DNA from: Flavobacterium sp. ZT3R18
Lineage (GTDB): Bacteria > Bacteroidota > Bacteroidia > Flavobacteriales > Flavobacteriaceae
Assembly (NCBI RefSeq): GCF_007097385.1
Contig: NZ_VJZS01000003.1
Coordinates: 62,001-126,000 of the forward strand
DNA length: 64,000 nucleotides
Direction of reading: 5' to 3'
The notes under the pieces: model-generated
What the model was told of the DNA's origin: nothing
Seen by the model: the letters and a program-made list of their open reading frames with translations, nothing else
Databases searched by the model: none
Shown here: one piece after another, positions 28,413-37,172 of the stretch
Position numbering within the stretch: position 1 is the first letter of the stretch
Layout of the letters: every line of letters begins with the position of its first letter
Program-made: the position numbers and the translations under genes

Positions 28413-28967
28413 ATGAAAGATCTTATCCAGAAAAACATAAGCGGCAAAAAAGTGTTATTGCTTTTTATACTAGCCAACATAGTTTATGCCACCATGCTCA
28501 TTATTACTATCCCCGAAGTAATGCATCATTCGGGAGGTATGAAAATCTTGGATATGATGCCTACGGGTTATGATTTTCATTATGTCAACACACTTTTCAA
28601 TACCTTGGGAATACAAGGGCGACATGCCTATTTATATCATCAACTTCCGTTAGATCTAACATATCCCGCTCTTTTTGGAATTAGTTCTTGTCTAGTACTC
28701 GCCTATTTTCTAAACAAACTAGAAAGGTTAGACAGTCCGCTATTCTATTTGTGTTTGATTCCTTTATTTTCGGGATTATTTGATTATGGTGAAAATATTG
28801 GGATTATAAATATGTTGAGAGATTACCCAAACGTTAGCGTATTGCAAGTTCAAATTACAAGTGCTTTTTCGGTTTTAAAGAGTGTACTCACTTCTATTTA
28901 TTTCATTATTCTTATTATAACTTTATTGGCTGTTGCCAAAAATAAATATTTCTCTAAAAAGCATTAA
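28413..28967 (+). CDS. Four-helix membrane protein of unknown function
   Basis: A 184-aa protein with predicted transmembrane helices at about 14-32, 85-102, 108-126 and 150-172, and a large first external loop (about 33-84) with HHSGGMKILDMMPTGYDFHYV. It starts 8 bases after the cysM stop, so it is probably cotranscribed with cysE-cysM. I do not recognise a named family. A similar layout is seen in uncharacterised membrane proteins of Bacteroidota. Confidence 0.6.
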   Translation: MKDLIQKNISGKKVLLLFILANIVYATMLIITIPEVMHHSGGMKILDMMPTGYDFHYVNTLFNTLGIQGRHAYLYHQLPLDLTYPALFGISSCLVLAYFLNKLERLDSPLFYLCLIPLFSGLFDYGENIGIINMLRDYPNVSVLQVQITSAFSVLKSVLTSIYFIILIITLLAVAKNKYFSKKH

Positions 28968-29039
28968 GAACAGATTCAGCAAGAAGAATTATAAATACCA
29001 AATTCTATTGCTGAATCCATGTTTAAAATCAATATAAAA

Positions 29040-29396
29040 TCACTTCTGATTTTTAAAGTGAAATGTTTTACTGTCTTTTGGAGCTTCATTTCTATCAAAC
29101 ATTCCATAATCACGTTTTACCTCTGCTATTCGAAGGTGATAGTCTTTAAATATACCATCTCTACCTTTGGATTGTGCCCAACGATGCATTTCAAGACTCC
29201 TCCATTGTTGGATACTTTCTTCATCTTTCCAAAATGACAAAGACAAAACTTTTTCCGGATCGTTCAAACTCTGAAACCTTTCAATAGAAATAAATCCATC
29301 AATTTTATCCAATTCAGGTCTTAATTGGGAAGCGATTTCTAAATATTCTGCTTTTTTTCCCTCACTAGGGATTACTTCAAAAATTACTGCAATCAT
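29040..29396 (-). CDS. Antibiotic biosynthesis monooxygenase (ABM) domain protein
   Basis: A 118-aa dimeric ferredoxin-like protein. The start IAVIFEVIPSEGKKAEYLEI and the segment SIERFQSLNDPEKVLSLSFWKDEESIQQWRS are typical of the ABM/YgiN superfamily, which includes cofactor-free monooxygenases and heme-degrading enzymes. It begins 11 bases after the stop of the P450 gene and is surely in one operon with it. The pair probably modifies a shared substrate, natural product or xenobiotic. Confidence 0.85.
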   Translation of the reverse strand: MIAVIFEVIPSEGKKAEYLEIASQLRPELDKIDGFISIERFQSLNDPEKVLSLSFWKDEESIQQWRSLEMHRWAQSKGRDGIFKDYHLRIAEVKRDYGMFDRNEAPKDSKTFHFKNQK

Positions 29397-29407
29397 AGTT
29401 TTTTTTA

Positions 29408-30571
29408 TTAAATTGAAATTAAAATATTCTTAGGTAGCCTAGCATTCGATAAGGGTTCATATTCAATATTTTCATCTAGAAGCGAGACATTTTTATATTG
29501 TTCAAATAAATACAGTAAAGTATCGGTAGCTAATCGTATCGAAAAATGTTTAGCCAAACATCCATGCCCTCCAATACCAAAGGTTAAATGCTCTCCATTA
29601 TTAACACGTGTTGGATCGAAATTTTCAGGATTTAAAAACTGATTTACGTCCCGATTGGCAGAGGCAAGTACTAAAACTATTTTGTCTCCTTTTTTGATTA
29701 CCATATCGTTCAGAACAATATCTCCTACTGCAACCCTACGTGTGGTATGAATAGGTGGATCAAATCTCAATGATTCTATTATGGCACTTTGCATCCAATC
29801 TCTTTCGATCGCTAACTTCAAAAGGGAATGATTCTTATTAAGTATTTGCAGCAAAGCATTACTCAAAAGCCCTCGTCCGGCATCATAACTTTGAATGAAC
29901 AACCCAATTATATTACTCACACACAATGACAAAATTTCTTTTGCACTTATTTGATATTTTTCAAAAAGTGTTTTCTCTAAAATAGTATAAAAAGCAGAAG
30001 CAACTAAGTGTTTTTCGGCAATTTCATAAATCTCCTTTGCAATTGTATTGATAGCATCCACCTGCATTTGAGTTTTGTTTGGCAGCATTATTTTGGTAAG
30101 TTGTTCTATGTTTTCAGAAATAAAAAGGGAATCTTTATCATTAAAATCAAAACTTTTCAAAACCACCAACACAGGCAATTGTTTGCAAACAGAATTTACC
30201 CAATTCAATTCAGATTTGTTTTCTCTACTCTCTAGCAACTCTTCTAGAATTTTGTTAGTGGCCACGGCATTCATATTAGAAAATAAAAGCATAGCCACTT
30301 CCCTTGAGATATCATGCTTAATTCCATTACTCAACCGTGCCAACTGATTCGATATTTCTAAAGCACTGTCGTTTAAACCCTGCTCGTTGTTTGGGTTAAT
30401 CTCTGGAATGTGAGCCAAAGTACTATTGAGAACTGATACACAGGCATCATACGAATAGAGCGCCCAAATTTGGTTTTCCTTGTCCCAATAAACGGGATTC
30501 TGGGCAATCATCGTTTTATAAAGACCATAGGGATCTTCAATTTCCGACTGTAAAAATAAAGTTGTTGTCAT
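29408..30571 (-). CDS. Cytochrome P450
   Basis: A 387-aa soluble bacterial P450. The heme-ligand loop is FGIGGHGCLAKHFSIRLA with Cys338, and the K-helix ExxR is ESLRFDPPIHTTRR. The I-helix segment reads FIQSYDAGRGLLSNALL and lacks the usual acid-alcohol pair (Gly-X-Asp/Glu-Thr-Thr); that pair supports oxygen activation in most P450s, so the reaction may be unusual (peroxide-driven or substrate-assisted). It is first in an operon with the ABM gene and is divergent from an ArsR-type regulator, which probably controls it. The substrate is unknown. Confidence 0.9.
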   Translation of the reverse strand: MTTTLFLQSEIEDPYGLYKTMIAQNPVYWDKENQIWALYSYDACVSVLNSTLAHIPEINPNNEQGLNDSALEISNQLARLSNGIKHDISREVAMLLFSNMNAVATNKILEELLESRENKSELNWVNSVCKQLPVLVVLKSFDFNDKDSLFISENIEQLTKIMLPNKTQMQVDAINTIAKEIYEIAEKHLVASAFYTILEKTLFEKYQISAKEILSLCVSNIIGLFIQSYDAGRGLLSNALLQILNKNHSLLKLAIERDWMQSAIIESLRFDPPIHTTRRVAVGDIVLNDMVIKKGDKIVLVLASANRDVNQFLNPENFDPTRVNNGEHLTFGIGGHGCLAKHFSIRLATDTLLYLFEQYKNVSLLDENIEYEPLSNARLPKNILISI

Positions 30572-30589
30572 GTGATCTAAATTATTTTA

Positions 30590-30597
30590 CAAAGATA
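30590..30597 (-). promoter_or_regulatory. -7 element of the P450 operon (TATCTTTG)
   Basis: A perfect TAnnTTTG on the minus strand, 19 bases before the P450 start, in the 79-base divergent region shared with the ArsR gene. Confidence 0.55.
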
Positions 30598-30650
30598 ATT
30601 ACCTTTACCTCCTAACACTTCATTTTGCACTTAACTGTCGACCTCTATAA

Positions 30651-31331
30651 ATGGAAAATCAATTTAAACAAATCGCTACTCTTATAGGTGACCCAACAAG
30701 GGCAACCATAATGTGGACTTTACTAGAAGGGAAAGCCTTTACAGCAACTGAATTGGCCATTACCGTTAGTACTTCCCCACAGAATATCAGTATGCATTTA
30801 ACTAAATTAGTACAGGCAAACTTATTGGTGGTAGAAAGTCAGGGGAGACATAAATACTACCGCTTTGCCAGAAAAGAAATTGCATATGCCATTGAAGCCA
30901 TGATAAGTCTGGTACCACCATCTATAAGTACCAAAAAAAACAAAACCGAAAAAGTCTCTGATATAAAACATTGCAGAACTTGTTATGATCATTTGGCAGG
31001 AAAAGTAGGTGTGGCTCTAACAGATAGTTTATTGCAGCAACAGTTATTGATTGACACCTCTGGAGGATTAGAAATAAGTCCTGAAGGTGAAAAATGGTTT
31101 ACTGAATTTGGAATTCCATTAACCGTTTTAAAACAACAAAAGCGTTCTTTCCTTCGACCTTGTTTGGATTGGAGTGAAAGAAGACCTCATATAGCTGGTT
31201 CACTTGCCACGGCATTACTTGATAAAATGTTACACGAGGATTGGCTTCGTAAAACCAAAGACTCAAGAGCACTCATTGTAACTGCAAAGGGTAAAAAAGA
31301 ATTTAAATCCCGTTTAGGAATTGCTGTCTAA
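30651..31331 (+). CDS. ArsR-family winged-helix regulator with C-terminal extension
   Basis: A 226-aa protein. The winged helix (about 5-90) is ArsR-like: IATLIGDPTRATIMWTLLEG, ELAITVSTSPQNISMHLTKL, HKYYRFARKEIAYAIE. The C-terminal about 130 residues are a second domain with KHCRTCYDHLAGKVGVALTD and SFLRPCLDWSERRPHIAGSL, known from the longer ArsR/YdfF-type regulators. No thiol metal site is apparent in the winged helix, so a small-molecule effector is more likely. It is divergent from the P450/ABM operon and followed by a membrane-protein gene after 17 bases. Confidence 0.88.
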   Translation: MENQFKQIATLIGDPTRATIMWTLLEGKAFTATELAITVSTSPQNISMHLTKLVQANLLVVESQGRHKYYRFARKEIAYAIEAMISLVPPSISTKKNKTEKVSDIKHCRTCYDHLAGKVGVALTDSLLQQQLLIDTSGGLEISPEGEKWFTEFGIPLTVLKQQKRSFLRPCLDWSERRPHIAGSLATALLDKMLHEDWLRKTKDSRALIVTAKGKKEFKSRLGIAV

Positions 31332-31348
31332 ATTATAAAAAAAAAAAT

Positions 31349-31780
31349 ATGTTCAATAAATCGAATTTTAAAGAGTGGTTTGACCGCTATAAATATTCAG
31401 AGCTTGCAGCCACAAGCGCAGCATTGCTTGCGTCACAATTCAGCAGAATTTTTAGTGGATTGACCACGGCATATATAATTACATTTGCCGAATATTTTGC
31501 GTTTTATGGTGTCATGATTTACAGATCCTATAAAACACATAAACTTCACCATGAGAAAACGACTCTAAAGGGAATCATGTACTTAATTCGGAATTTATTT
31601 CTCGAGTTTGGTTATCCAGCAGCTTTGGATTTCTTTTTTGTTCGCCCCTTTTGCATGTATTGGATGCCGATACTGACCGGGAATTATTTCCTTGGGATTA
31701 TTGTTGGTAAAATTACTGCTGATTCTTTTTTTTACGTTTTATCGATTGTCAACTACGAATTGATTAAGAAAAAAGGATAG
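31349..31780 (+). CDS. Small multi-pass membrane protein beside the ArsR gene
   Basis: A 143-aa protein with about three hydrophobic segments (about 20-55, 85-105 and 110-135). The N-terminus FKEWFDRYKYSELAATSAALLASQ is amphipathic. No named family was recognised. It follows the ArsR-type regulator by 17 bases and is probably cotranscribed with it, so it may belong to the response that involves the P450/ABM operon. A terminator follows. Confidence 0.6.
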   Translation: MFNKSNFKEWFDRYKYSELAATSAALLASQFSRIFSGLTTAYIITFAEYFAFYGVMIYRSYKTHKLHHEKTTLKGIMYLIRNLFLEFGYPAALDFFFVRPFCMYWMPILTGNYFLGIIVGKITADSFFYVLSIVNYELIKKKG

Positions 31781-31813
31781 TCGTTTCTATAAAATAAGGG
31801 ATTCTCTAAAATA

Positions 31814-31849
31814 CAAAAGGTTCGGTTTAATCATAAACTGAACCTTTTG
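31814..31849 (+). terminator. Terminator after the ArsR operon
   Basis: A 16-bp stem with one wobble pair (31814-31829 with 31834-31849), loop ATCA. Confidence 0.75.
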
Positions 31850-32003
31850 CTGTTTTATTATTGTTTTAAACCCAGATTCGGCATTAAAATTATAAATCAC
31901 AACTCTGATAAAACAGCACCACTTTAACACAAATCACTAATTACAAATATATTGAGATTTCTGATTGTCTTTTTATAGCTCAAATATAACCTTCCTTACG
32001 TTG

Positions 32004-32207
32004 TAAAAACCCTGAAAGGGTGCAATGATTATAGAAATAAGTAATTCCATCATCCCAAAACCCCGAAGAGGTGGTATTATACCATCTGAATGTATTGATT
32101 ATTTCGACGGATAATTTTTAATAAAAAAACTAAATAATTTCACCCCTTCAGGGTTTGATCGCCAACATTATGTATTTTCTATAATCATTTCACCCCTTTC
32201 GGGGTTT
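32004..32207. repeat. Cluster of four REP-like hairpins
   Basis: The 476-base gap between the membrane-protein gene and osmC holds four GC-rich hairpin units in an otherwise AT-rich stretch. The outer units, 32004-32038 and 32174-32207, are inverted copies built from an ACCCTGAAAGGGTG-type hairpin next to (A/T)TGATTATAGAAAT. Two inner units (near 32058-32078 and 32136-32157) are similar and also inverted. The design, a hairpin next to a TTTCTATAA tail, matches the array beside the Y1 transposase at 52252. Confidence 0.7.
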
Positions 32208-32256
32208 GGATGAGCTATAATTTATCTTCAACATGACGTCTAATACGGATTCAGGA

Positions 32257-32667
32257 TTAAACCAAAGTAGCTGTTGTAGTAATTTCGGCATTGAGTAGTT
32301 TCGAAATCGGGCAATTTTTTTCCGCTTTTGTAACTAATTCTTGGAAAGTTTCATTCGAAATTCCGCTTATTTTAGCATTGACCGTCAATTGAGAACCTAC
32401 AATTGTTCCTTCTACTAAATTAATAACGCATTTCGTTTCTATACTTTCAATTGCTGCGCTCGTTTCGCTAATAAAAGCAGAAAGCTGCATGGTAAAACAT
32501 CCCGCATGTGCAGCAGCAACTAGCTCTTCGGGATTCGTACCTACTCCTTCTTCAAATCGGGATTTGAATGAATATTGTGTATTTTCTAAAGTTTTACTTT
32601 GTGTTGTTAATTTACCGGCTCCCTCTTTTAGTGAACCATTCCAAACTGCGGTTGCATTTCTCTTCAT
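32257..32667 (-). CDS. OsmC-family peroxiredoxin
   Basis: A 136-aa protein of the OsmC/Ohr family, thiol peroxidases acting on organic hydroperoxides. Both active-site cysteines are visible (AAHAGCFTMQLS and KNCPISKLLNA), as is the usual EELVAAAHAGC segment. The start at 32667 (MKRNATAVWNG) is chosen over an in-frame ATG at 32700, because a TAAATTTG promoter element sits at 32689-32696 and would be downstream of the longer start. Monocistronic. Confidence 0.9.
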   Translation of the reverse strand: MKRNATAVWNGSLKEGAGKLTTQSKTLENTQYSFKSRFEEGVGTNPEELVAAAHAGCFTMQLSAFISETSAAIESIETKCVINLVEGTIVGSQLTVNAKISGISNETFQELVTKAEKNCPISKLLNAEITTTATLV

Positions 32668-32688
32668 AATAGTTTTTTTTAGTTTACT

Positions 32689-32696
32689 CAAATTTA
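32689..32696 (-). promoter_or_regulatory. -7 element of the osmC-like gene (TAAATTTG)
   Basis: A perfect TAnnTTTG on the minus strand, 21 bases before the chosen start. It decides the start codon of this gene. Confidence 0.6.
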
Positions 32697-32873
32697 GCAT
32701 TTTTAATGTAAAAAATGATCTTAGGAACTGATTCTTTTAACGAAATTCAATAATGAATGAGAACATAGAATGTCGTTCCCATAATATTTTGTACCTTGTA
32801 ATTCAGTTATTTATCCTGTTAAAAGAAAATACCGTTTTACAAAAAAAACCTCAACAGTTAAAACAAAAACTAT

Positions 32874-33953
32874 ATGGCAGCAATTCCAAAAAAGCCTATT
32901 CCAACTGATTTTCCTAAAAAAATTACCACTCTTGAAATTTTTCAGTATCTATTTATCGCATTAGTGATCTTGTACTTTGGAAAAACGCTATTCATCCCGT
33001 TGAGTTTTGCCATGCTTATTAGTTTTATACTTTATCCTGTTTGCAAATGGATGGAACAAAAAGGAATACACCCCAGTGTAGCGATTGGACTTTCCTTAAT
33101 TACTGTTGCCTTACTATTTGCTACGATACTATTTCTTCTTTTTACGCAAATTCTTCAATTTTCGGATGAATGGCAAACATTAGAACTAAAACTTGAAGAA
33201 ACGTTAAATCAGCTGAGTGTATTTCTGACCGAACAATTTGGCGTAAACGAAGATAAACAACTGAGTTATATTAGAAATGCAGTAAACAATTCGAGTTCAC
33301 AGATATTCACATTCCTTAAAAATACCGTTTATTCCTTTTCGGAATCATTGTATTATCTTCTAATAGTCCCCATCTTCTCGGCACTAATATTATCCTATCG
33401 CCAATTATTGATTCAGGCGCTGTACCATCTTTTTCCACCGAACAAAAAAGAAATGATACACGAAATCATCATTGAAACCATTCATGAATATTATAAATTC
33501 ATAAAAGGCATGCTGGTGGTTTATTTGATAGTTGGACTTTTGAATAGTATTGGACTCGCCATCATTGGCATTCCCTACCCTTTCCTTTTTGGTTTCACAG
33601 CATCTATACTTACCTTTATACCGTATGTTGGTATTATGGTATCTTCACTTTTACCTATTACTGTGGCTTGGATAACGTTTAATTCTATTTGGTACCCACT
33701 GGGCGTTATCACAATATTTTCCGTAGTTCAAGTTCTCGAAGCTTACATCATATTTCCCTATGCGGTGGGAAGTCGCTTAAAGATAAATACACTCGCCATT
33801 TTGGTTATGATTATAGCTGGCGGAATTATTTGGGGGGCATCAGGAATGATTCTGTTTATTCCATTTATTAGCATCATAAAACTTATTGCTGATCGAACCG
33901 AAAGTCTTAAAACTTTATCCATGTTATTGAGTGATGGGAAGCTGAAACAATAG
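32874..33953 (+). CDS. AI-2E/PerM-family transporter
   Basis: A 359-aa membrane protein of the AI-2E (PerM/YdiK/TqsA) family. It has about eight helices in the usual arrangement: an N-terminal trio (about 22-95), a soluble loop (about 96-140), and a C-terminal bundle with IGIPYPFLFGFTASILTFIP, ITVAWITF and PYAVGSRLKINTLAILVMII. Members export small molecules or sodium/proton-coupled substrates; the substrate is unknown. The stop codon begins the hexamer-type repeat that follows. Confidence 0.88.
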   Translation: MAAIPKKPIPTDFPKKITTLEIFQYLFIALVILYFGKTLFIPLSFAMLISFILYPVCKWMEQKGIHPSVAIGLSLITVALLFATILFLLFTQILQFSDEWQTLELKLEETLNQLSVFLTEQFGVNEDKQLSYIRNAVNNSSSQIFTFLKNTVYSFSESLYYLLIVPIFSALILSYRQLLIQALYHLFPPNKKEMIHEIIIETIHEYYKFIKGMLVVYLIVGLLNSIGLAIIGIPYPFLFGFTASILTFIPYVGIMVSSLLPITVAWITFNSIWYPLGVITIFSVVQVLEAYIIFPYAVGSRLKINTLAILVMIIAGGIIWGASGMILFIPFISIIKLIADRTESLKTLSMLLSDGKLKQ

Positions 33954-33994
33954 CAATTTCAATAGCAATTTCAATGGCAATTTTAATGGCAATT
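33951..33994 (+). repeat. Hexamer-type repeat (CAATRG/CAATTT units) just past a stop codon
   Basis: TAGCAATTTCAATAGCAATT, continuing as CAATGGCAATTTTAATGGCAATT, starts with the stop codon of the AI-2E gene. Reading in the same sense, it is a variant of the AATAGCAATATCAATTTCAA repeat after the rho and FMN-reductase stops. Confidence 0.6.
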
Positions 33995-34149
33995 AAAAAA
34001 CAACGTTTACCGTAAATAGTTTAAGTTTTCATTTAAAGATAAGAGATTCGAGCATTAATCCCAATCGAGTCAAAGTCTCCCCCCTAAACCCAATTCTAAC
34101 CAACAACTTCCCTGCCCCCGAGTACTTCACTCAACTGTATTTTCAGAGG

Positions 34150-34335
34150 TGTTCAGCAAACCTAGTTTGCAGCGAAAAACCCGGAGTTCTGGAAGCATTG
34201 CAACACTTGCCCAGAAAGAGCGACTCCTCACCCCAGCCCGTCTCCAAAAGAGAGTGGAGCCAAAAAAGCTCCTTTCCGGACTTAGTGCTATTGCTTCCAG
34301 AATGAGGATTTGTACCGAAAAGCGGGATTAGCCAC
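34150..34335. repeat. GC-richer intergenic repeat with paired inverted repeats
   Basis: Within the gap 33954-34400 this stretch is clearly richer in G and C than its surroundings. It holds a small hairpin GCAAACCTAGTTTGC (34156-34170) and an 11-bp perfect inverted repeat TTCTGGAAGCA (34187-34197) with TGCTTCCAGAA (34292-34302). It ends with CGAAAAGCGGGATTAG. Words such as GAGCGAC and AGCTCCTTT recur in the element at 53470-53590, so it looks like a dispersed non-coding element. ORFs on both strands across it are not credible genes. Confidence 0.55.
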
Positions 34336-34400
34336 ATAAATAAGGCTGTTTTTTTATACTTTATTTCTCTATTTTGCGTTTTTACAGAAACTTATATTAT

Positions 34401-34865
34401 ATGAAAAAGTTAATTATAATAGGGTGTCTATTATCGTTGATGGGTTGTAAAACTAAAAACGTAAACGGGAAATTAATGGGGAAAAGTGTTCTCCAAACAG
34501 AAATGAGCACAGCCGAAGAAGCGCAAAAAAACAAAGCCTACGAATTAGGCAAAAGGATTTTAACAACTTGTAATAACGCTAAATTCAAGCCTTTTACACA
34601 AAGTGAAGCCACTGACAAAGTAATTGCTAAATCTACACCGGAGAATATCAAACAAATCTGTGTGAAATACAACCTAAAATATGGTCTTTTCAAGGATCTT
34701 CAATTTGTAGAAATGATTCCAAACAAAACCGACAAAACAAATGTGTTTCGATTTAAAGCTCTTTTTGAATACGCTAAAGCCAATAAGGAACTTCGGGTAA
34801 CCATGAACTCCGAAAACAAGGCTTCGGCAATCACGACCAAAGACTGGAAGGATATTTTTGAATAA
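34401..34865 (+). CDS. Small lipoprotein of unknown function
   Basis: A 154-aa protein. The start at 34401 (MKKLIIIGCLLSLMGCKTKN) is preferred over an upstream TTG at 34374, since it gives a compact lipoprotein signal with lipobox LMGC. The mature domain (about 20-154) is mixed alpha/beta with KRILTTCNNAKFKPFTQSEA and FRFKALFEYAKANKELRVT. The last part has the feel of a NTF2/cystatin-like fold, but I cannot name a family. Monocistronic. Confidence 0.65.
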   Translation: MKKLIIIGCLLSLMGCKTKNVNGKLMGKSVLQTEMSTAEEAQKNKAYELGKRILTTCNNAKFKPFTQSEATDKVIAKSTPENIKQICVKYNLKYGLFKDLQFVEMIPNKTDKTNVFRFKALFEYAKANKELRVTMNSENKASAITTKDWKDIFE

Positions 34866-35113
34866 ACAGTTACACGCTTGATTTTTAGCATCATCTCGAA
34901 CGCAGTAAAAAAACAACTAAGCTTTTACTTCATAATCTTGAGTATTACAAATTTTTTATACTTTTTTCGCTGAATCCTATTAAAATTAATTATTCGAAAT
35001 TTTAGGAAGTCATCTATCCACTTCTTCTCCAAAAATATGCCTTTTGTATCAAAAAAGGAGATTTCGAATCGTCGGAAACCAAAATAAAAACGTTACTCTC
35101 CCAAAAATAGTAG

Positions 35114-35149
35114 AATTAAAATCTATAAATAAATTCAAAAGCCTTATTT
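35114..35149 (+). repeat. Upstream copy of the rlmD promoter-region repeat
   Basis: 36 bases that match 37173-37207 with one substitution and one single-base gap, 2.06 kb apart in direct orientation. Here the sequence that would be the -7 element reads TATTTCCA instead of TATTTTTG. The rest of the gap 34866-35255 shows no other structure apart from the promoter at 35224. Confidence 0.75.
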
Positions 35150-35223
35150 CCAGACAAACAATTTAAAAAATAACTGGGCAAATTTTTTTTATTAGATTTA
35201 ACCCGCTTTAGTAAGTATTTAAT

Positions 35224-35231
35224 TATATTTG
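35224..35231 (+). promoter_or_regulatory. -7 element of the T9SS-protein gene (TATATTTG)
   Basis: A perfect TAnnTTTG, 24 bases before the start codon. Confidence 0.55.
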
Positions 35232-35255
35232 AAAAATAAAAAACAACTATTATAA

Positions 35256-36767
35256 ATGAAAAAAACAATACTATTCGGGCTACTAATCTTTTTATCGTTG
35301 ATGTGTACAAAAGTAATTGCACAAACAAATGTTAGCGGGCCATACTTTACAAATACAATTTGGAGCTTATCAGGTAGTCCATACAATTTAACTGGCGATG
35401 TTCAGATTCCAAATGGTGTATCATTAACAATCGAACCCGGCGTACAAATTAATTTCAACTCTGACTATGAAATTTTGATAAAAGGTACACTTGTTGCCAA
35501 TGGAACAAATAATTTCCCCATCATATTTAATGGGAATTTTTCAGGCAAATCAATGCTTTTGTTTAAAAGTACAAATTTAAGCAATAGTCAATTATCTCAC
35601 GTGAAGTTTATTGGTCCTAAAAATGCATTTCAGCTAGCAAATGAATCTGAATTTAATGAAGATTTAATTAAAAACTTTGGCACTTTACTAGTTTCAAATA
35701 TTGTATTAACAAATACTAAAGTACAAAGTAAAGGTTATCAAAGTACCGCAAATTTAATTATTGAAAATGCAATAATTTCGGGAACAACAATTAAAGGAGT
35801 TTATCCTAGAAGTGAAAAAATTAAGGTGAAAAATAGCACCATTAATAATTCTTTAATAAATTCAGATTCATACAATTATGGTATAATAATAGATGAATGT
35901 ATTATAGGAAACACTCAATTAAGTATAGGATGTTGCGGAGCAAATATTGAGATCATTAAATCTGAATTAACTGATTCTTACATTATTGATGGCCATGGTG
36001 ATGCAAATGGACCTATTATAATAAAAGACAGTAAAATAAATAATACTCCTATAAATTTACCTGTAGCAAGATTAGAAATCTCAGAAAGTGAAATTAATTA
36101 TAATACTTCAAATGGTTTAATCTTCGGTAATGGGAAATTTGAATGTTCACAAATAACAGGTAATAATATAGGTACTGCTATTAAAATAACTGGAGGTGGA
36201 TATATGTGGGGGAATTTTGTCATGACAAACTCAACAATTAAAAACAATTCTATTGGACTAGAAATAACTAATTCTAACATTGTAACTATAGACAACTCTA
36301 ATTTTTACGATAATACAACTTATAATATCCAAAATAAGTCAAGCAAAAATATAACAGCAATCAATAATTGGTGGGGAACTACTAATACAACTGCTATTAA
36401 TAATTCTATTTATGATTATTATGACAATATAAATTTGGGGCAAGTGGATTATACCAACTATCGCCTTTTAATTAAAGATATCACAAATTGTTCTTCATCT
36501 CTTAATATAAGAAACTTCGAGAATAGCACTTTGTTTGATGGCGCTTCTATCTTCCCTAATCCAAACCTCGGAATAGTAAATATTGATTTGAAGAACTTAA
36601 AAGATGTAACTATTAAAGTTTTTAGTGTAAATGGGCAAATGATTTATTATAAAGAAAACATCAACGTTTTAACTTATCAATTCAAATTAAATGAACCGTC
36701 AGGATTATATATAATTGAATTAAGCTCTCAAGGTCAGAGACAATATTACAAACTTATGAAGATGTAA
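35256..36767 (+). CDS. T9SS-secreted right-handed beta-helix protein
   Basis: A 503-aa protein. The signal peptide (1-22, ending VIAQ) is followed by a long series of short strands rich in Asn, Ser and Ile (about 40-400) typical of right-handed parallel beta-helices (pectin-lyase-like fold): SEFNEDLIKNFGTLLVSNIV, GNNIGTAIKITGGGYMWGNF, NNSIGLEITNSNIVTIDNSN. The last about 80 residues are a type IX sorting domain (SIFPNPNLGIVNIDLKNLKD, IKVFSVNGQMIYYKEN, PSGLYIIELSSQGQRQYYKL), so it is exported across the outer membrane and probably surface-attached. It may bind or cleave polysaccharide; no catalytic residues can be assigned. It lies between two copies of a repeat. Confidence 0.85.
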   Translation: MKKTILFGLLIFLSLMCTKVIAQTNVSGPYFTNTIWSLSGSPYNLTGDVQIPNGVSLTIEPGVQINFNSDYEILIKGTLVANGTNNFPIIFNGNFSGKSMLLFKSTNLSNSQLSHVKFIGPKNAFQLANESEFNEDLIKNFGTLLVSNIVLTNTKVQSKGYQSTANLIIENAIISGTTIKGVYPRSEKIKVKNSTINNSLINSDSYNYGIIIDECIIGNTQLSIGCCGANIEIIKSELTDSYIIDGHGDANGPIIIKDSKINNTPINLPVARLEISESEINYNTSNGLIFGNGKFECSQITGNNIGTAIKITGGGYMWGNFVMTNSTIKNNSIGLEITNSNIVTIDNSNFYDNTTYNIQNKSSKNITAINNWWGTTNTTAINNSIYDYYDNINLGQVDYTNYRLLIKDITNCSSSLNIRNFENSTLFDGASIFPNPNLGIVNIDLKNLKDVTIKVFSVNGQMIYYKENINVLTYQFKLNEPSGLYIIELSSQGQRQYYKLMKM

Positions 36768-36980
36768 TCGAACTGACAAAAATCAATCATTCCTAATCTT
36801 TTAAGTGCAGACAATTTAAAACTAAAAGCATGATTTGTAATCTGCTATCAATAAACTTCCGTTAGTCCCAACAAACAAAACAATTACTTATTAAAGATTA
36901 TTCAATCAATCTAAATAGATTACTTTGCCCATTTAGATGATTTTATAATTCTTTTCAAAATCCAAACATTAAATGTAATC

Positions 36981-37028
36981 AAAAAAAAAAATACCTTCCT
37001 TAATTTCTCTTAAGGAAGGTTCTTTTTT
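36981..37028 (+). terminator. Terminator after the T9SS-protein gene
   Basis: An 11-bp stem ACCTTCCTTAA (36993-37003) with 37010-37020, preceded by an A-run and followed by TCTTTTTT. It lies over 200 bases past the stop, in the 447-base gap 36768-37214. Confidence 0.8.
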
Positions 37029-37172
37029 AAATAAAAATGTCATTGCAAAAAATTACTAAAACAATAAAAAAACATTTGGTAATTGTTATCTTATGAAGGA
37101 AATACAGACATTCAACAAAATTATTTTTTCCTTACGAAAGAAAAACACACTTCCTTTTCAAAAAAAAATCAC

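Noticed and set aside
31781..32256. Structured RNA or riboswitch in the gap before the osmC-like gene
   Set aside because: The hairpins are repeated units with a common tail, and no known riboswitch core is seen; they read as REP elements.
34143..34337. ORFs on both strands in the GC-richer gap before the lipoprotein gene
   Set aside because: Both ORFs cover the same inverted-repeat element; being open on both strands is a result of its base composition.
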